From NCBI GenBank assembly GCA_016787525.1, contig JAEUUP010000018.1:1-64000 (forward strand): DNA of 64,000 nucleotides, in the 5' to 3' direction. The DNA is from Saprospiraceae bacterium. Its GTDB lineage: Bacteria; Bacteroidota; Bacteroidia; Chitinophagales; Saprospiraceae. Below, in pieces: positions 37,926-46,429 of this stretch. Every line of letters starts with the position of its first letter. Positions within the stretch are counted from its first letter, which is position 1. The notes below the pieces were generated by a model that did no database searches, was not told the origin of the DNA, and saw only the letters and a list, made by a program, of their open reading frames with translations. The translations under genes and the position numbers were made by a program.

Positions 37926-39008
37926 TCAAATTTTCGGAAAGGAGATAATAAAACGAGTGCCTTTATGCAATTCCGATGTGAATAATAATTGCGCGCCATG
38001 CGATTGTATGATATTCATGGTTGTCGTCATGCCTAAACCCATACCTTTTGGTTTACCTGTGAAATAGGGTTCAAATAAGCGATTTTGTTGCTCTACTGTC
38101 ATCCCACAGCCGTTGTCTTCAACGACAATGCGGTATGCGTCGTTTGTACTATCTGTTTCAAGTGTCAAAACGCCTTTATTTTCGGTCATTGCCTCTATGG
38201 CATTCACTATCAGATTAGTTAAAGCAATGTGAAGTTTTGACTCATCGGCATCAATAAAAGGATTTTCAGGGGTGAAATTTTTTATGGTTTTAATAGACTT
38301 TAGTTCCACTCTGTCTGCTACACGCTCATAAGCCGCTTCAACGAGGTCATTCAAGCGGTGTTTTTTGAGATTCATGTTGGCAGGATTCGCAGTTTGGAGC
38401 AATTCTGTAATGATTTTTCCAATGCGTAAACTATTGCGTTTGATAATATCAATATAGTAAGTTAGTTCATCATCTGTATTTTCAGATTCAAGTTGTTCTA
38501 CCGACAAATCAATATTTGTCAATGGATTACGAACTTCATGCGCCAATGCGCGCATAAAACGCCCTGTTGCAGCCAGTTTTTCGATATTTAGACGGTTGCG
38601 TTCCACTTGACGTAAAGCTTTTAGTGCTTGCCCATGCGAAATAGCATAACGAATGCTACGTTCCAACATATTTAACTCCAACTCACTCTTAACCAAATAA
38701 TCCGTTGCGCCAGCCAGCATTGCCTCGCGGTCAATTTCTTTGTTTCCGCGACCTGTCAGCAAGATGATAGGTGTTTCAATACCCAAATTGCGTACCTCGC
38801 GCAGGAGATTCAATCCTGTTTTATTCCCCAGCAAAAAATCGAATAAGCAAATATCAAAATCACCTTCTTTGCTTTGTTTCAAACCTTCATTGTAGTTAGC
38901 TGCCCAAGTGATAAGAAACTGATGCTCATCCATATCTTTCAGTAAGTCGGTCACAAGGAAGTAGTCGTCATCATCGTCGTCAACGATGAGAATTTTTATG
39001 TTTTTCAT
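37926..39008 (-). CDS. Receiver-histidine kinase hybrid
   Basis: A 360-residue cytoplasmic protein. An N-terminal receiver has an acidic cluster VDDDDDDYFL and phosphorylation site Asp 57 (CLFDF), ending near residue 125. A HisKA follows with His 157 in HEVRNPLT, then an HATPase with NLIVNAIEAM, DNGCGM and GMGLGM. No membrane segment, so it takes a signal from another kinase and passes it on. It is the last gene of the four-gene rpoN operon, 15 bases after the kinase at 39024. Such receiver-first kinases are common as relays. No dispersed motif is inside. Confidence 0.9.
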   Translation of the reverse strand: MKNIKILIVDDDDDDYFLVTDLLKDMDEHQFLITWAANYNEGLKQSKEGDFDICLFDFLLGNKTGLNLLREVRNLGIETPIILLTGRGNKEIDREAMLAGATDYLVKSELELNMLERSIRYAISHGQALKALRQVERNRLNIEKLAATGRFMRALAHEVRNPLTNIDLSVEQLESENTDDELTYYIDIIKRNSLRIGKIITELLQTANPANMNLKKHRLNDLVEAAYERVADRVELKSIKTIKNFTPENPFIDADESKLHIALTNLIVNAIEAMTENKGVLTLETDSTNDAYRIVVEDNGCGMTVEQQNRLFEPYFTGKPKGMGLGMTTTMNIIQSHGAQLLFTSELHKGTRFIISFPKI

Positions 39009-39023
39009 TTTGATTCAAAGGAT

Positions 39024-40043
39024 TTATATAGATTTTGGCAATAAAATAGTGAATTTAGCTCCTTTATCGGGCGTACCTTCGGCACTGATGCTGCCGCCAT
39101 GATTCTCAACAATTTTTTTACAAATTGCCAAACCTATGCCCGTTCCTTCATATTCAGAACGCCCGTTGAGTCTTTGAAAAATGACAAAAATACGCTCATT
39201 GTCAGCTTCTTCAAAGCCGATACCATTGTCTTTGATGGTCAGTTTGTACTCTTTTTTCAGTTCGTGGCATTGTATGGAAATGCGAGGCAGCACATCATTT
39301 TTCTTAAATTTCAAAGCATTGCTTATCAAATTCTGAAAAAGTTGAACCATTTGCGACTTCACACCATTGATGACGGGCAGATTGTCGAATTGTATCTCGG
39401 CTTTTGTCGTTTCTATTTTTAAATCAAAATCTGAAAGTACCCCCCTCAGTATTTCGTTCAAATCAATGGGTATTTTTTCCGAAACATCACGCGAAAAACG
39501 AGAAAACATCAACAAATCGTCAATAAACATTTGCATCCGTTGTGTGGCATCAATCATACGGCTGAGATAAATCAAGCCATCGCCTTCGAGTACAGAGGCG
39601 TATTTTTTGTTCAAACGTTCACTGAAAGCGACAATTTTGCGCAATGGCTCTCTCAAGTCGTGCGAGGCCACATAAGCAAAATGCTCCAAATCCTTGTTGG
39701 AACTTCTGAGTTTTTCGACCTTTTTTTCTAATTGTTTGGTGTGAATTTCTTGCTCGCTGACATCGTTTAAAAAAACAATGTAGGTTGTGTGAGACATGCT
39801 CATAGTGTTCAAAGACACATATTTGCCTTCGTTCACCATAAAAATCGTGTTTGTCGAAATAGTATTTATGGCTAAATCGGGAAAAATATCTGACCAGTTT
39901 TTTGAAACAAGCGGCGTTTCAAGCAATTGTTCAGCTCGTGTGTTAGCTTCTGCGCAAAACCACCCCCCCTCAGTATTTTGATGAAAAATCAAACACCCGA
40001 AAGGACAATCAACTTGCTGAAAAGCACGCGATAAGTCTATCAT
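39024..40043 (-). CDS. Histidine kinase with N-terminal PAS-like domain
   Basis: A 339-residue soluble kinase. Residues 1-97 look like a PAS-type sensor (FGCLIFHQNTEGGW, VSLNTMSMSHTTYIVFLNDVSEQ). A coiled coil (about 100-125) leads to HisKA with His 128 in SHDLREPLRK and an HATPase with DNGIGFEE and GTGIGLAICK. No membrane helix, so it is cytosolic. Probably the partner of the adjacent NtrC-type regulator, to judge from the 14-base gap. Dispersed motifs: 39442 and 39966. Confidence 0.9.
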   Translation of the reverse strand: MIDLSRAFQQVDCPFGCLIFHQNTEGGWFCAEANTRAEQLLETPLVSKNWSDIFPDLAINTISTNTIFMVNEGKYVSLNTMSMSHTTYIVFLNDVSEQEIHTKQLEKKVEKLRSSNKDLEHFAYVASHDLREPLRKIVAFSERLNKKYASVLEGDGLIYLSRMIDATQRMQMFIDDLLMFSRFSRDVSEKIPIDLNEILRGVLSDFDLKIETTKAEIQFDNLPVINGVKSQMVQLFQNLISNALKFKKNDVLPRISIQCHELKKEYKLTIKDNGIGFEEADNERIFVIFQRLNGRSEYEGTGIGLAICKKIVENHGGSISAEGTPDKGAKFTILLPKSI

Positions 40044-40057
40044 GTCGTTAGTATGCG

Positions 40058-41575
40058 TTATTCAATACCTAATTTTTTTAGTTTGTTATAAAGTGTTTTT
40101 CTATCTATGCCGAGTTGTTCGGCTGCTTTGCTTTTATTGTATTTTACCTGTTGTAGCGTCTGCATAATCAATTCATACTCAGCATCTTGCGCCGCAGATT
40201 TTAAATTAATTTTTGATGACGCCGCATTTGTTTGCACGTTTTGTTTTTCAGGCACAGTTGGTTGTGCTTTGGATTTTGACGCAAATACCTGTTCAATGAT
40301 GTCCAATTCAGATTCAGGCACGCCAAACGTGAGTTTTTCATGGTTGACAACTTCAAATGGCAGAGCCTTAGCTTGTACATAGTCACCATCCGATAGTAAA
40401 GCTGCACGTTTGATGACATTTTTCAATTCGCGGATATTACCATACCAAGCATAGTTTTGAAATATATTTTCCACTTCGGGTTCAAAACCATTCATTTTTC
40501 GACCTAAATCGGTACTTGTTTGTGCTAAAAAATAGTCGGCAAACAGCATAATATCCGCTTTTCTCTCGCGTAGAGGTGGCACGTCAATGCTGAATTCGTT
40601 GAAACGATGATATAAGTCTTCTCTAAATTTGCCTTTGCGGGCTGCTTCGGATAGTTTTTCATTGCTGGCAACAATGATGCGCACATCCAGATTCACCTCT
40701 TTGTTGCTGCCGATGCGTTTGAGTTTGCGTTCTTGCACCACACGGAGCAGCGAAATTTGCACATCGTAGGTGAGGTTCGCTACTTCATCTAAAAAAAGTG
40801 TACCACCGTTTGCCATCTCAAAAAGACCGATTTTTTGAGCAATTGCACCTGTAAATGAGCCTTTTTCGTGACCAAATAACTCACTATTTGCCAATTCTTT
40901 AGGTATTGCACCACAATCCATTGCCACAAAAGGCATATTCGCTCTGGGGCTTTTGTCGTGAATCATGCGAGCCACGGCTTCCTTACCTGAGCCACTTTCG
41001 CCGTAGATGATGACGCTGTAATTGGTTTGAGCCACCAAATCAACTTGACGAATCAAAGTCTGTGCAGCTATGCTTGTTCCTAAAATGTATGAACTTTGTG
41101 TCTTTGCAGGCGATTTTGCACGATTAGATACTGTTTGAAAGGACTCCTTTGTAGAAGGGAGCTGTTTCGGGTTGGAAATATTGGTTTCTTCAGCGGGTTT
41201 TTGAGGTGTAAAGCTTGAAACGACGATGGCTCTTTGGATGGTCATCAAGATTTCTTGAGGCAAAAGCGGTTTGGTAATATAGTCGAGTGCGCCCAATTTC
41301 ATCACATTGATGGCAACGCGAATGTCGCTATAACCCGTGATGACCAAAATAGGGACTTGTGGCATGTGCGCTTTGATGGACTGTATGACCTCGCTACCAT
41401 CCATATCGCCCAAACGAAAATCTGTCATAACCAAGTCTGGTTGGTGTTCTTGCAATAGTTTTAGACCTGTTTCACCGCTATGAGCTGTCAAAACTTCATA
41501 ATTGTTTTTAGATAAAAACCTTTTCAGCAAGTGGCAAATATCAATATCGTCGTCAATGACTAAGATTTTATGCAT
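40058..41575 (-). CDS. NtrC-family sigma-54-dependent response regulator
   Basis: A 505-residue bacterial enhancer-binding protein. Receiver (about 1-120, Asp 52 in TDFRLG), AAA+ domain (about 165-400) with Walker A GESGSGKE, the sigma-54 contact loop GSFTGA in place of the usual GAFTGA and a Walker B in LFLDEVANL, and a Fis-type helix-turn-helix at the C-terminus (SKAAEQLGIDRKTLYNKLKKL). It activates transcription by sigma-54 RNA polymerase upstream. Next to rpoN in one operon, so the pair is probably made together. A degenerate long-form repeat (41128-41161) is in the linker after the receiver. Confidence 0.93.
   Translation of the reverse strand: MHKILVIDDDIDICHLLKRFLSKNNYEVLTAHSGETGLKLLQEHQPDLVMTDFRLGDMDGSEVIQSIKAHMPQVPILVITGYSDIRVAINVMKLGALDYITKPLLPQEILMTIQRAIVVSSFTPQKPAEETNISNPKQLPSTKESFQTVSNRAKSPAKTQSSYILGTSIAAQTLIRQVDLVAQTNYSVIIYGESGSGKEAVARMIHDKSPRANMPFVAMDCGAIPKELANSELFGHEKGSFTGAIAQKIGLFEMANGGTLFLDEVANLTYDVQISLLRVVQERKLKRIGSNKEVNLDVRIIVASNEKLSEAARKGKFREDLYHRFNEFSIDVPPLRERKADIMLFADYFLAQTSTDLGRKMNGFEPEVENIFQNYAWYGNIRELKNVIKRAALLSDGDYVQAKALPFEVVNHEKLTFGVPESELDIIEQVFASKSKAQPTVPEKQNVQTNAASSKINLKSAAQDAEYELIMQTLQQVKYNKSKAAEQLGIDRKTLYNKLKKLGIE
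41128..41161 (+). repeat. Probable decayed long-form repeat
   Basis: ATACTGTTTGAAAGGACTCC at 41128-41147 and the following TTTG..GAAGGGAG resemble the long form at 29268 (ATACTGTTCAAAGAACTCC ... GGAG.AGGGG) with several changes. It lies in the linker of the NtrC-type protein. Confidence 0.4.
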
Positions 41576-41650
41576 TTTTTCGTCTTTTAATATGGTTCAA
41601 TATGTGATAGAGGGGAATTGAGGAAACTGTCGCGATTTGACTTTGTCACT

Positions 41651-43114
41651 TTAGCTTTTCATTTCTCGCCGCATCTGAGCAGTTGGAATCCCCAAGTTTT
41701 CGCGGTATTTTGCGACCGTTCTTCTGGCGACTGAATAGCCTTTTTCGGCTAACATATCGGCAAGTTGTTGATCGTTGAAAGGCTCTGTTTTATTTTCAGT
41801 TTTGATGATTTCTGCCAAAGTTTCTTGTATCGCTCGATTGGAAACTATTTGCCCGTCGTTGGTGATGACCCCCTCAGTAAAAAGCTCTTTTAAAGAAAAA
41901 ATACCGAAATCGGTTTGAACATAGCGCGTACTCGTCACACGAGAAATGGTCGAATTGTCAAGCCCGACACGTTCTGCAATGTCTTTCAAAATCATTGGGC
42001 GCAATTTTTTTACATCGCCAGTCAGAAAAAACGCTTGTTGGAGCATCACAATGGTCTCGATGGTGCGCGTGAGCGAGTATTCACGTTGCTCCAAAGCACT
42101 GATGAGCCACTGTGCCGAACCAATTTTGCTTTTCAGATACTGCACAGCATCTCGATTTGAAGTGTTTTTTTCAGGCGACTTTTCGAGCGCGTCTAAGGTT
42201 TCGAGCATCGTAGGATTCAATTTTATCTTGTAAGAATTGAGCCCTACGACCGTAATATCTAATTGTCCACCATTATTTGTGACAATGAAATCGGGTGTAA
42301 TGACCAAACTGGGGTCATTGGGCGATGTGATGCCGTTGACGGGTTTGGGGTTGAGCGAACTGATGATTTGCAAGGCTTCTTTCAGCGTTTCGCTATCAAT
42401 ATTGAGCGTATTTTGGATGCGTTCGTAGTTGTGATTGCCCAATTCGGACATAAAATCGTCAACAATCGCACATGCGACACTCACGTCAACACCTGTTCGG
42501 GCTTTTTCGCGGAGCTGAATCATCAGATACTCTTGCAAATTGCGCGACCCAATGCCGACAGGCTCTAATTGTTGCACCACAGCAAGAGCCTTTTCGAGTA
42601 TTTTTTCATCAATATAAATACTCAAACTAAAAGATATGTCATCTATAATATTATCGAGTGTGCGATGCAAATAGCCATCATCATCTATCGCATCTATCAA
42701 ATATTCTGCATATACTTGCAGCTCGCGGTCGAGTTGGCGTAGATGCAGCTGTTCTTTCAGGCTTTCGCGAAAAGTTGGGGTTTCGACGACAGGTTTTTCA
42801 TATTTCGTTTCTTGAGTATTGCTAAAACCATCGTAAGGTATATCGTCGTATAAATCTTGAGCATCGCTGAATTCGTCTCTATCCTCTTTCGCATCAGTAT
42901 CTGCCTCATAGTCATTTTCTGCGCTTTGAGGGGATTCGCCCGATTCAGCATCGCCAAAGTCAGTGTATTCTAAGGCAGGATTGTCATCAATTTCGTCTTT
43001 TATTTTTTGTTCTAACTCAAAAAGCGGTAATTGCATCAAATTGAGCGTCTGAATTTGCTGAGGCGAAAGTTTTAACGTCTGCTTAAACGTTTGTTGTTGC
43101 GTATTTTTGAACAT
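41651..43114 (-). CDS. rpoN: RNA polymerase sigma-54 factor
   Basis: A 487-residue sigma-54. The N-terminal activator region (QTLNLMQLPLFELEQKI), a variable acidic linker (about 45-100), the core-binding region, the helix-turn-helix DNSTISRVTSTRYVQTDFGIF and the RpoN box ARRTVAKYRE near the C-terminus are all present. It recognises GG-N10-GC promoters and needs an AAA+ activator, one of which is the next gene. It is the first gene of a four-gene operon (gaps of 75, 14 and 15 bases). One dispersed motif (41870) encodes TEG in LKELFTEGV. Confidence 0.96.
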   Translation of the reverse strand: MFKNTQQQTFKQTLKLSPQQIQTLNLMQLPLFELEQKIKDEIDDNPALEYTDFGDAESGESPQSAENDYEADTDAKEDRDEFSDAQDLYDDIPYDGFSNTQETKYEKPVVETPTFRESLKEQLHLRQLDRELQVYAEYLIDAIDDDGYLHRTLDNIIDDISFSLSIYIDEKILEKALAVVQQLEPVGIGSRNLQEYLMIQLREKARTGVDVSVACAIVDDFMSELGNHNYERIQNTLNIDSETLKEALQIISSLNPKPVNGITSPNDPSLVITPDFIVTNNGGQLDITVVGLNSYKIKLNPTMLETLDALEKSPEKNTSNRDAVQYLKSKIGSAQWLISALEQREYSLTRTIETIVMLQQAFFLTGDVKKLRPMILKDIAERVGLDNSTISRVTSTRYVQTDFGIFSLKELFTEGVITNDGQIVSNRAIQETLAEIIKTENKTEPFNDQQLADMLAEKGYSVARRTVAKYRENLGIPTAQMRREMKS

Positions 43115-43266
43115 ATAAAAATAGTGTCGTTTGATTTCTTAATTTTGAATAGAAAATATTATTCCACCACAAAATACACATTTAGTTGCCATATTTGCTC
43201 GAATTGTGTATTTTTTTTCTCAAATTGTGTATAAAATTACTCGTTTTGAGTCATTCCAAATACTTT

Positions 43267-44694
43267 ATGAATAAAAATCTAAGTCCAAAACAGGTGCTTA
43301 TGCTGTTTGCTGTTGTTTTAGCGTTCCTAATCACGGTCGCAGCATTGGCATATATAAAGCTGGTGTCGCTGGTGGATACGAATGAGAGAACCAACCGTAA
43401 CACTGAATTTGTTTTGAAACTGGAAGAAATTATGTCATACTTGAAAGATGCTGAAACAGGTTCGAGGGGCTTTTTGTTGACAAGTGATACCTTATTTTTA
43501 CGACCTCAAAAGCTTGCGGGAAAGCAAGTCGCTAATTTGGTTTTGGATTTGAGAAGCGATACGAAAAATATTGATGAGCAGATTCCTTATTTGGATTCTA
43601 TTCAAAATATGTCAACACGCAAAATCAATAATATCTGGCAATTGGTGCATAGTATAAAGCCAGGACAAGTTAATCCATTGACAGACAATCAAAAACAAAT
43701 GATTGAAAATGGGCGACTTTTGATGGATAGCATCCGAGCGACGATTCAAAACCTCAAAAAGATGGAACAAAATCGTCTGAACTTCAATATTGAAAAGCAG
43801 AAAAAATCCACGGCTGATTCGCCACGATTTTTTTTGATTATCATTATTCTGGCGGTTGCTGTCATCATTATGACCATGTTTGGCATTTATCAGCAATTGT
43901 TGTTGGTCAATAAGGCGCGTAAAAATCTGGAACAAAAAATCAATGAACTGGATCACGCAAATCGAGAATTGGATCAATACGCTTTCACTCTGTCGCACCA
44001 CCTACAAGAGCCGTTGAGAAAAATCCGCATGTTTAGTTCTCGATACGAAAATAAATTGAAAAAACGAGAGGTGGCCCATGACAACGATAAGGCAAAAAAT
44101 ACTGAGGGGGTCGCTGAATTGGAAACCATTCGCAAAATCAATGCTTTAGCAACTGATTCGCAGCAACTGTTGAATGAATTTTTGGCTTTTGCCAATCTTG
44201 GACAGAAAGACAAAACAGAGCCTGTACGGATTCATCTGCCTGATTTGCTCCATCGAGTCTGGTTGGCTCAAAAAGAAATGGTCAAAACGGCGCAAGCTAA
44301 TTATACCTTTGAAGGCATAGAAAACATCGTAGGTTCTGAAAGCCGCATTGAGTTACTATTTAATCAATTGATAGACAATGCTTTGAAATTTCATCATCCA
44401 GAGCGACCCCTCAGTATCCACATCGAAAGTGGGCAAGAATTGGTCGAAAATACACTCTTTCACGCCATCACCATCAGAGACAATGGCATAGGTTTCGAGC
44501 CCGAATATGCGCAAAAGATTTTCTTACTGTTTCAAAAACTCAATGCTAAAACAAATGACAGTGGTTTGGGCGTTGGTTTGGCAATTTGTAGAAAAATTGT
44601 TGAGTTACACAATGGGTCAATTGTCGCCACAAGTCAGCCCGATTTTGGCACAACCATTAAGATTCTGCTGCCCATGCCAACTTTTCATGCTTGA
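43267..44694 (+). CDS. CHASE3-domain membrane histidine kinase
   Basis: A 475-residue kinase. Helix 1 (about 8-31), a CHASE3 extracytoplasmic sensor with DAETGSRGFLLTSD near residue 61-74, helix 2 (about 188-212), a coiled coil, and a HisKA in SHHLQEPLRK (His 244; the usual Asp after it is His here). The HATPase has NQLIDNALKF, DNGIGFE and GVGLAICRK. The ATG at 43267 places the first helix correctly; the 27 residues before it are not protein-like. It is divergent from rpoN by 152 bases and is followed by a receiver gene, its likely partner. Motifs at 44101 and 44407. Confidence 0.9.
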   Translation: MNKNLSPKQVLMLFAVVLAFLITVAALAYIKLVSLVDTNERTNRNTEFVLKLEEIMSYLKDAETGSRGFLLTSDTLFLRPQKLAGKQVANLVLDLRSDTKNIDEQIPYLDSIQNMSTRKINNIWQLVHSIKPGQVNPLTDNQKQMIENGRLLMDSIRATIQNLKKMEQNRLNFNIEKQKKSTADSPRFFLIIIILAVAVIIMTMFGIYQQLLLVNKARKNLEQKINELDHANRELDQYAFTLSHHLQEPLRKIRMFSSRYENKLKKREVAHDNDKAKNTEGVAELETIRKINALATDSQQLLNEFLAFANLGQKDKTEPVRIHLPDLLHRVWLAQKEMVKTAQANYTFEGIENIVGSESRIELLFNQLIDNALKFHHPERPLSIHIESGQELVENTLFHAITIRDNGIGFEPEYAQKIFLLFQKLNAKTNDSGLGVGLAICRKIVELHNGSIVATSQPDFGTTIKILLPMPTFHA

Positions 44695-44773
44695 TTTTTT
44701 CTATCTTTCGGACGTAGGTTTAAATTAACTAAATAAGTTGTTATAACGCACTAAAACAAAACATAAAGAACAA

Positions 44774-45211
44774 ATGTCCTACAAAAAAAAGACAAATCTG
44801 GTCATTTTTGCTGATGACGATGCCGACGATAGGCTCTTGCTACAAGAGGCATTTGAAGAAAACGACATCAAATGTCAGTTAGAATTTGTGGAAGATGGTG
44901 TGGAGTTGTTGGGTTATTTGCAAAACAATGCGACGATACCCTCGCTCATTCTGCTCGACATCAATATGCCACGTAAAGATGGTACACAGATTCTGAAAGA
45001 AATAAAAAGCAATGTTCATTGGAAACACATTCCAGTCGTCATGTTCACGACATCTCAATCGCCAGAAGATATTCGAAAATGTTATGATTTGGGGGCTAAC
45101 TCATTCATTGTCAAACCATCATCGTTTGAAAATTTGATAAATGTGACTAACACGATTGGTCAATATTGGATAGAAACAGTTTCCCTTTATGCTGAACCCA
45201 ATGTTTACTGA
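44774..45211 (+). CDS. Single-domain response regulator (Rcp1-like)
   Basis: A 145-residue receiver with acidic pocket ADDDADD, phosphorylation site Asp 62 in LLDINMPRKDG, the conserved Thr in MFTTS and Lys in VKPSS. No output domain, so it acts by protein contact or phospho-relay, probably from the kinase just upstream (79-base gap). The stop codon TGA is supplied by a dispersed motif (TAC TGA GGG at 45206-45214). Confidence 0.92.
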   Translation: MSYKKKTNLVIFADDDADDRLLLQEAFEENDIKCQLEFVEDGVELLGYLQNNATIPSLILLDINMPRKDGTQILKEIKSNVHWKHIPVVMFTTSQSPEDIRKCYDLGANSFIVKPSSFENLINVTNTIGQYWIETVSLYAEPNVY

Positions 45212-45262
45212 GGGGGGAGTTTTATGAATGGTGAACAATGACTGTTTATTTAAAATAAAAAA

Positions 45263-45302
45263 ACAGAGAAGGCAGTAAGAAAAAATTACTGCCTTGCTCT
45301 GT
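45263..45302 (+). terminator. Terminator after the receiver gene
   Basis: Stem ACAGAG..GGCAGTAA (45263-45278) with TTACTGCC...CTCTGT (45286-45302), 52 bases past the stop. Confidence 0.75.
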
Positions 45303-45370
45303 TGAAACTAAAAATTCTCATCTAAACTTTTCTTATATGATGCGTAAGCGTCATGAATCATGCTTTAGAC

Positions 45371-45414
45371 TGTACTGAGTTGACAGCATATAAAAAACTA
45401 TCAACTCAGTTTAG
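45371..45414. other. Stem-loop in the 430-base gap before the next receiver
   Basis: ACTGAGTTGA (45374-45383) pairs with TCAACTCAGT (45401-45410) over a 17-base loop. It has no T run and no gene on its side; nothing else supportable in 45303-45642. Confidence 0.5.
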
Positions 45415-45642
45415 TCAGGTTTTCGGTTGGCCTCGGTGTTATACATCATATTATATTAAAAAGGCGTACCAATCTTAGATGTTTATTTTTTGTGAACTTT
45501 CGGGGCATTTTTTCCCCAGTTTGGGGCGGTGCTTGTGGAGAATCTACTCAATTTGTGTCAAATTGCACCAATTTGGTGGTATGATTTTTTTATTGTTCAT
45601 AAAGTCTTATACCGTCGTTTCTAAAACTATTACACGAAACCT

Positions 45643-45984
45643 ATGAATAATAAAGTATTGATTATTGAAGATGAAAGAGAATTGAGCGAATTGTTGAAGC
45701 GGTTCTTAATCAAAAAGCAATACGAAGTGACATGTGTAGAAAACTTAAATCAAGCCATGCACGCACTTCACATGTATCTATTCGATACCATTATTTTGGA
45801 CAATAACTTGCCCGATGGGAAAGGTATCGACATCATTCCAACTATTCATGCATCCCAAAACAAGCCGACTATTATTGCTATGAGTGCTCTACATATCCGC
45901 GATGAGGTTTTGAATGCTGGGGCTTCATACTATATCGAAAAACCCATATCAACAGCCGCTATTTATCAACTAATGCTCCGTTGA
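45643..45984 (+). CDS. Single-domain response regulator
   Basis: A 113-residue receiver: acidic residues IEDE near the N-terminus, phosphorylation site Asp 53 in ILDNNLPDGKG, a Ser in MSALH in place of the usual Thr/Ser site, and Lys in IEKPIS. Output domain absent. The kinase that phosphorylates it is not adjacent; the CHASE3 kinase is the nearest. Start is the only ATG with a proper receiver following. Confidence 0.85.
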   Translation: MNNKVLIIEDERELSELLKRFLIKKQYEVTCVENLNQAMHALHMYLFDTIILDNNLPDGKGIDIIPTIHASQNKPTIIAMSALHIRDEVLNAGASYYIEKPISTAAIYQLMLR

Positions 45985-45994
45985 GGATATAAAA

Positions 45995-46034
45995 AATCCA
46001 CAAACCGAAAGATAAACTATTCGATTTGTGGATT
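45995..46034. terminator. Bidirectional terminator
   Basis: AATCCACAAA (45995-46004) pairs with TTTGTGGATT (46025-46034) over a 20-base loop between the receiver gene and convergent acpP. Confidence 0.65.
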
Positions 46035-46059
46035 TGTGGCAGACAGAGCTGGCGTGATA

Positions 46060-46296
46060 TTATTTAGAGTTGTTTTCTATATAATCTATGGCATCACCCA
46101 CTGTTGCAATTTTTTCTGCTGCTTCATCTGGAATAGAAATATTAAACTCTTTTTCAAACTCCATAATCAACTCAACTGTATCGAGTGAGTCAGCACCTAA
46201 ATCTTGCGTGAAAGATGCTTCGCGTGTGACTTCAGCTGCGTCAACACCCAATTTATCAACGATGATTGATTCAACTTTTTTTGCAATTTCTGACAT
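46060..46296 (-). CDS. acpP: Acyl carrier protein
   Basis: A 78-residue carrier with the phosphopantetheine attachment site Ser 37 in [13 protein letters not shown]. Acidic and helical, the expected size. It carries fatty acyl chains in type II synthesis. It stands alone, not next to fabF, with a terminator beyond its stop. Confidence 0.97.
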   Translation of the reverse strand: MSEIAKKVESIIVDKLGVDAAEVTREASFTQDLGADSLDTVELIMEFEKEFNISIPDEAAEKIATVGDAIDYIENNSK

Positions 46297-46378
46297 GATT
46301 CTTGTAAAATTTTTTAAATAATTTTTTGATTTTTCTTATTATTTTCGTCTTTGCCATTGCTTTTCGCAATTTCGGGGG

Positions 46379-46411
46379 CAAAGATAACATTTCCAAGTTC
46401 TATTTATCCAA
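46379..46411 (-). promoter_or_regulatory. Candidate acpP promoter
   Basis: TATCTTTG on the minus strand (46386-46379) has a TTG 22 bases upstream (46411-46409), close to consensus spacing, 83 bases before the start. Confidence 0.5.
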
Positions 46412-46429
46412 TTTTTCGATTATTATTTC

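Noticed and set aside
37516-37929. 137-codon frame on the minus strand
   Set aside because: It runs through two hairpins and a dispersed motif and its product has no recognisable domain or leader.
43186-43266. Upstream start of the CHASE3 kinase gene
   Set aside because: The extra 27 residues add a spurious hydrophobic stretch; the ATG at 43267 gives the normal membrane layout.
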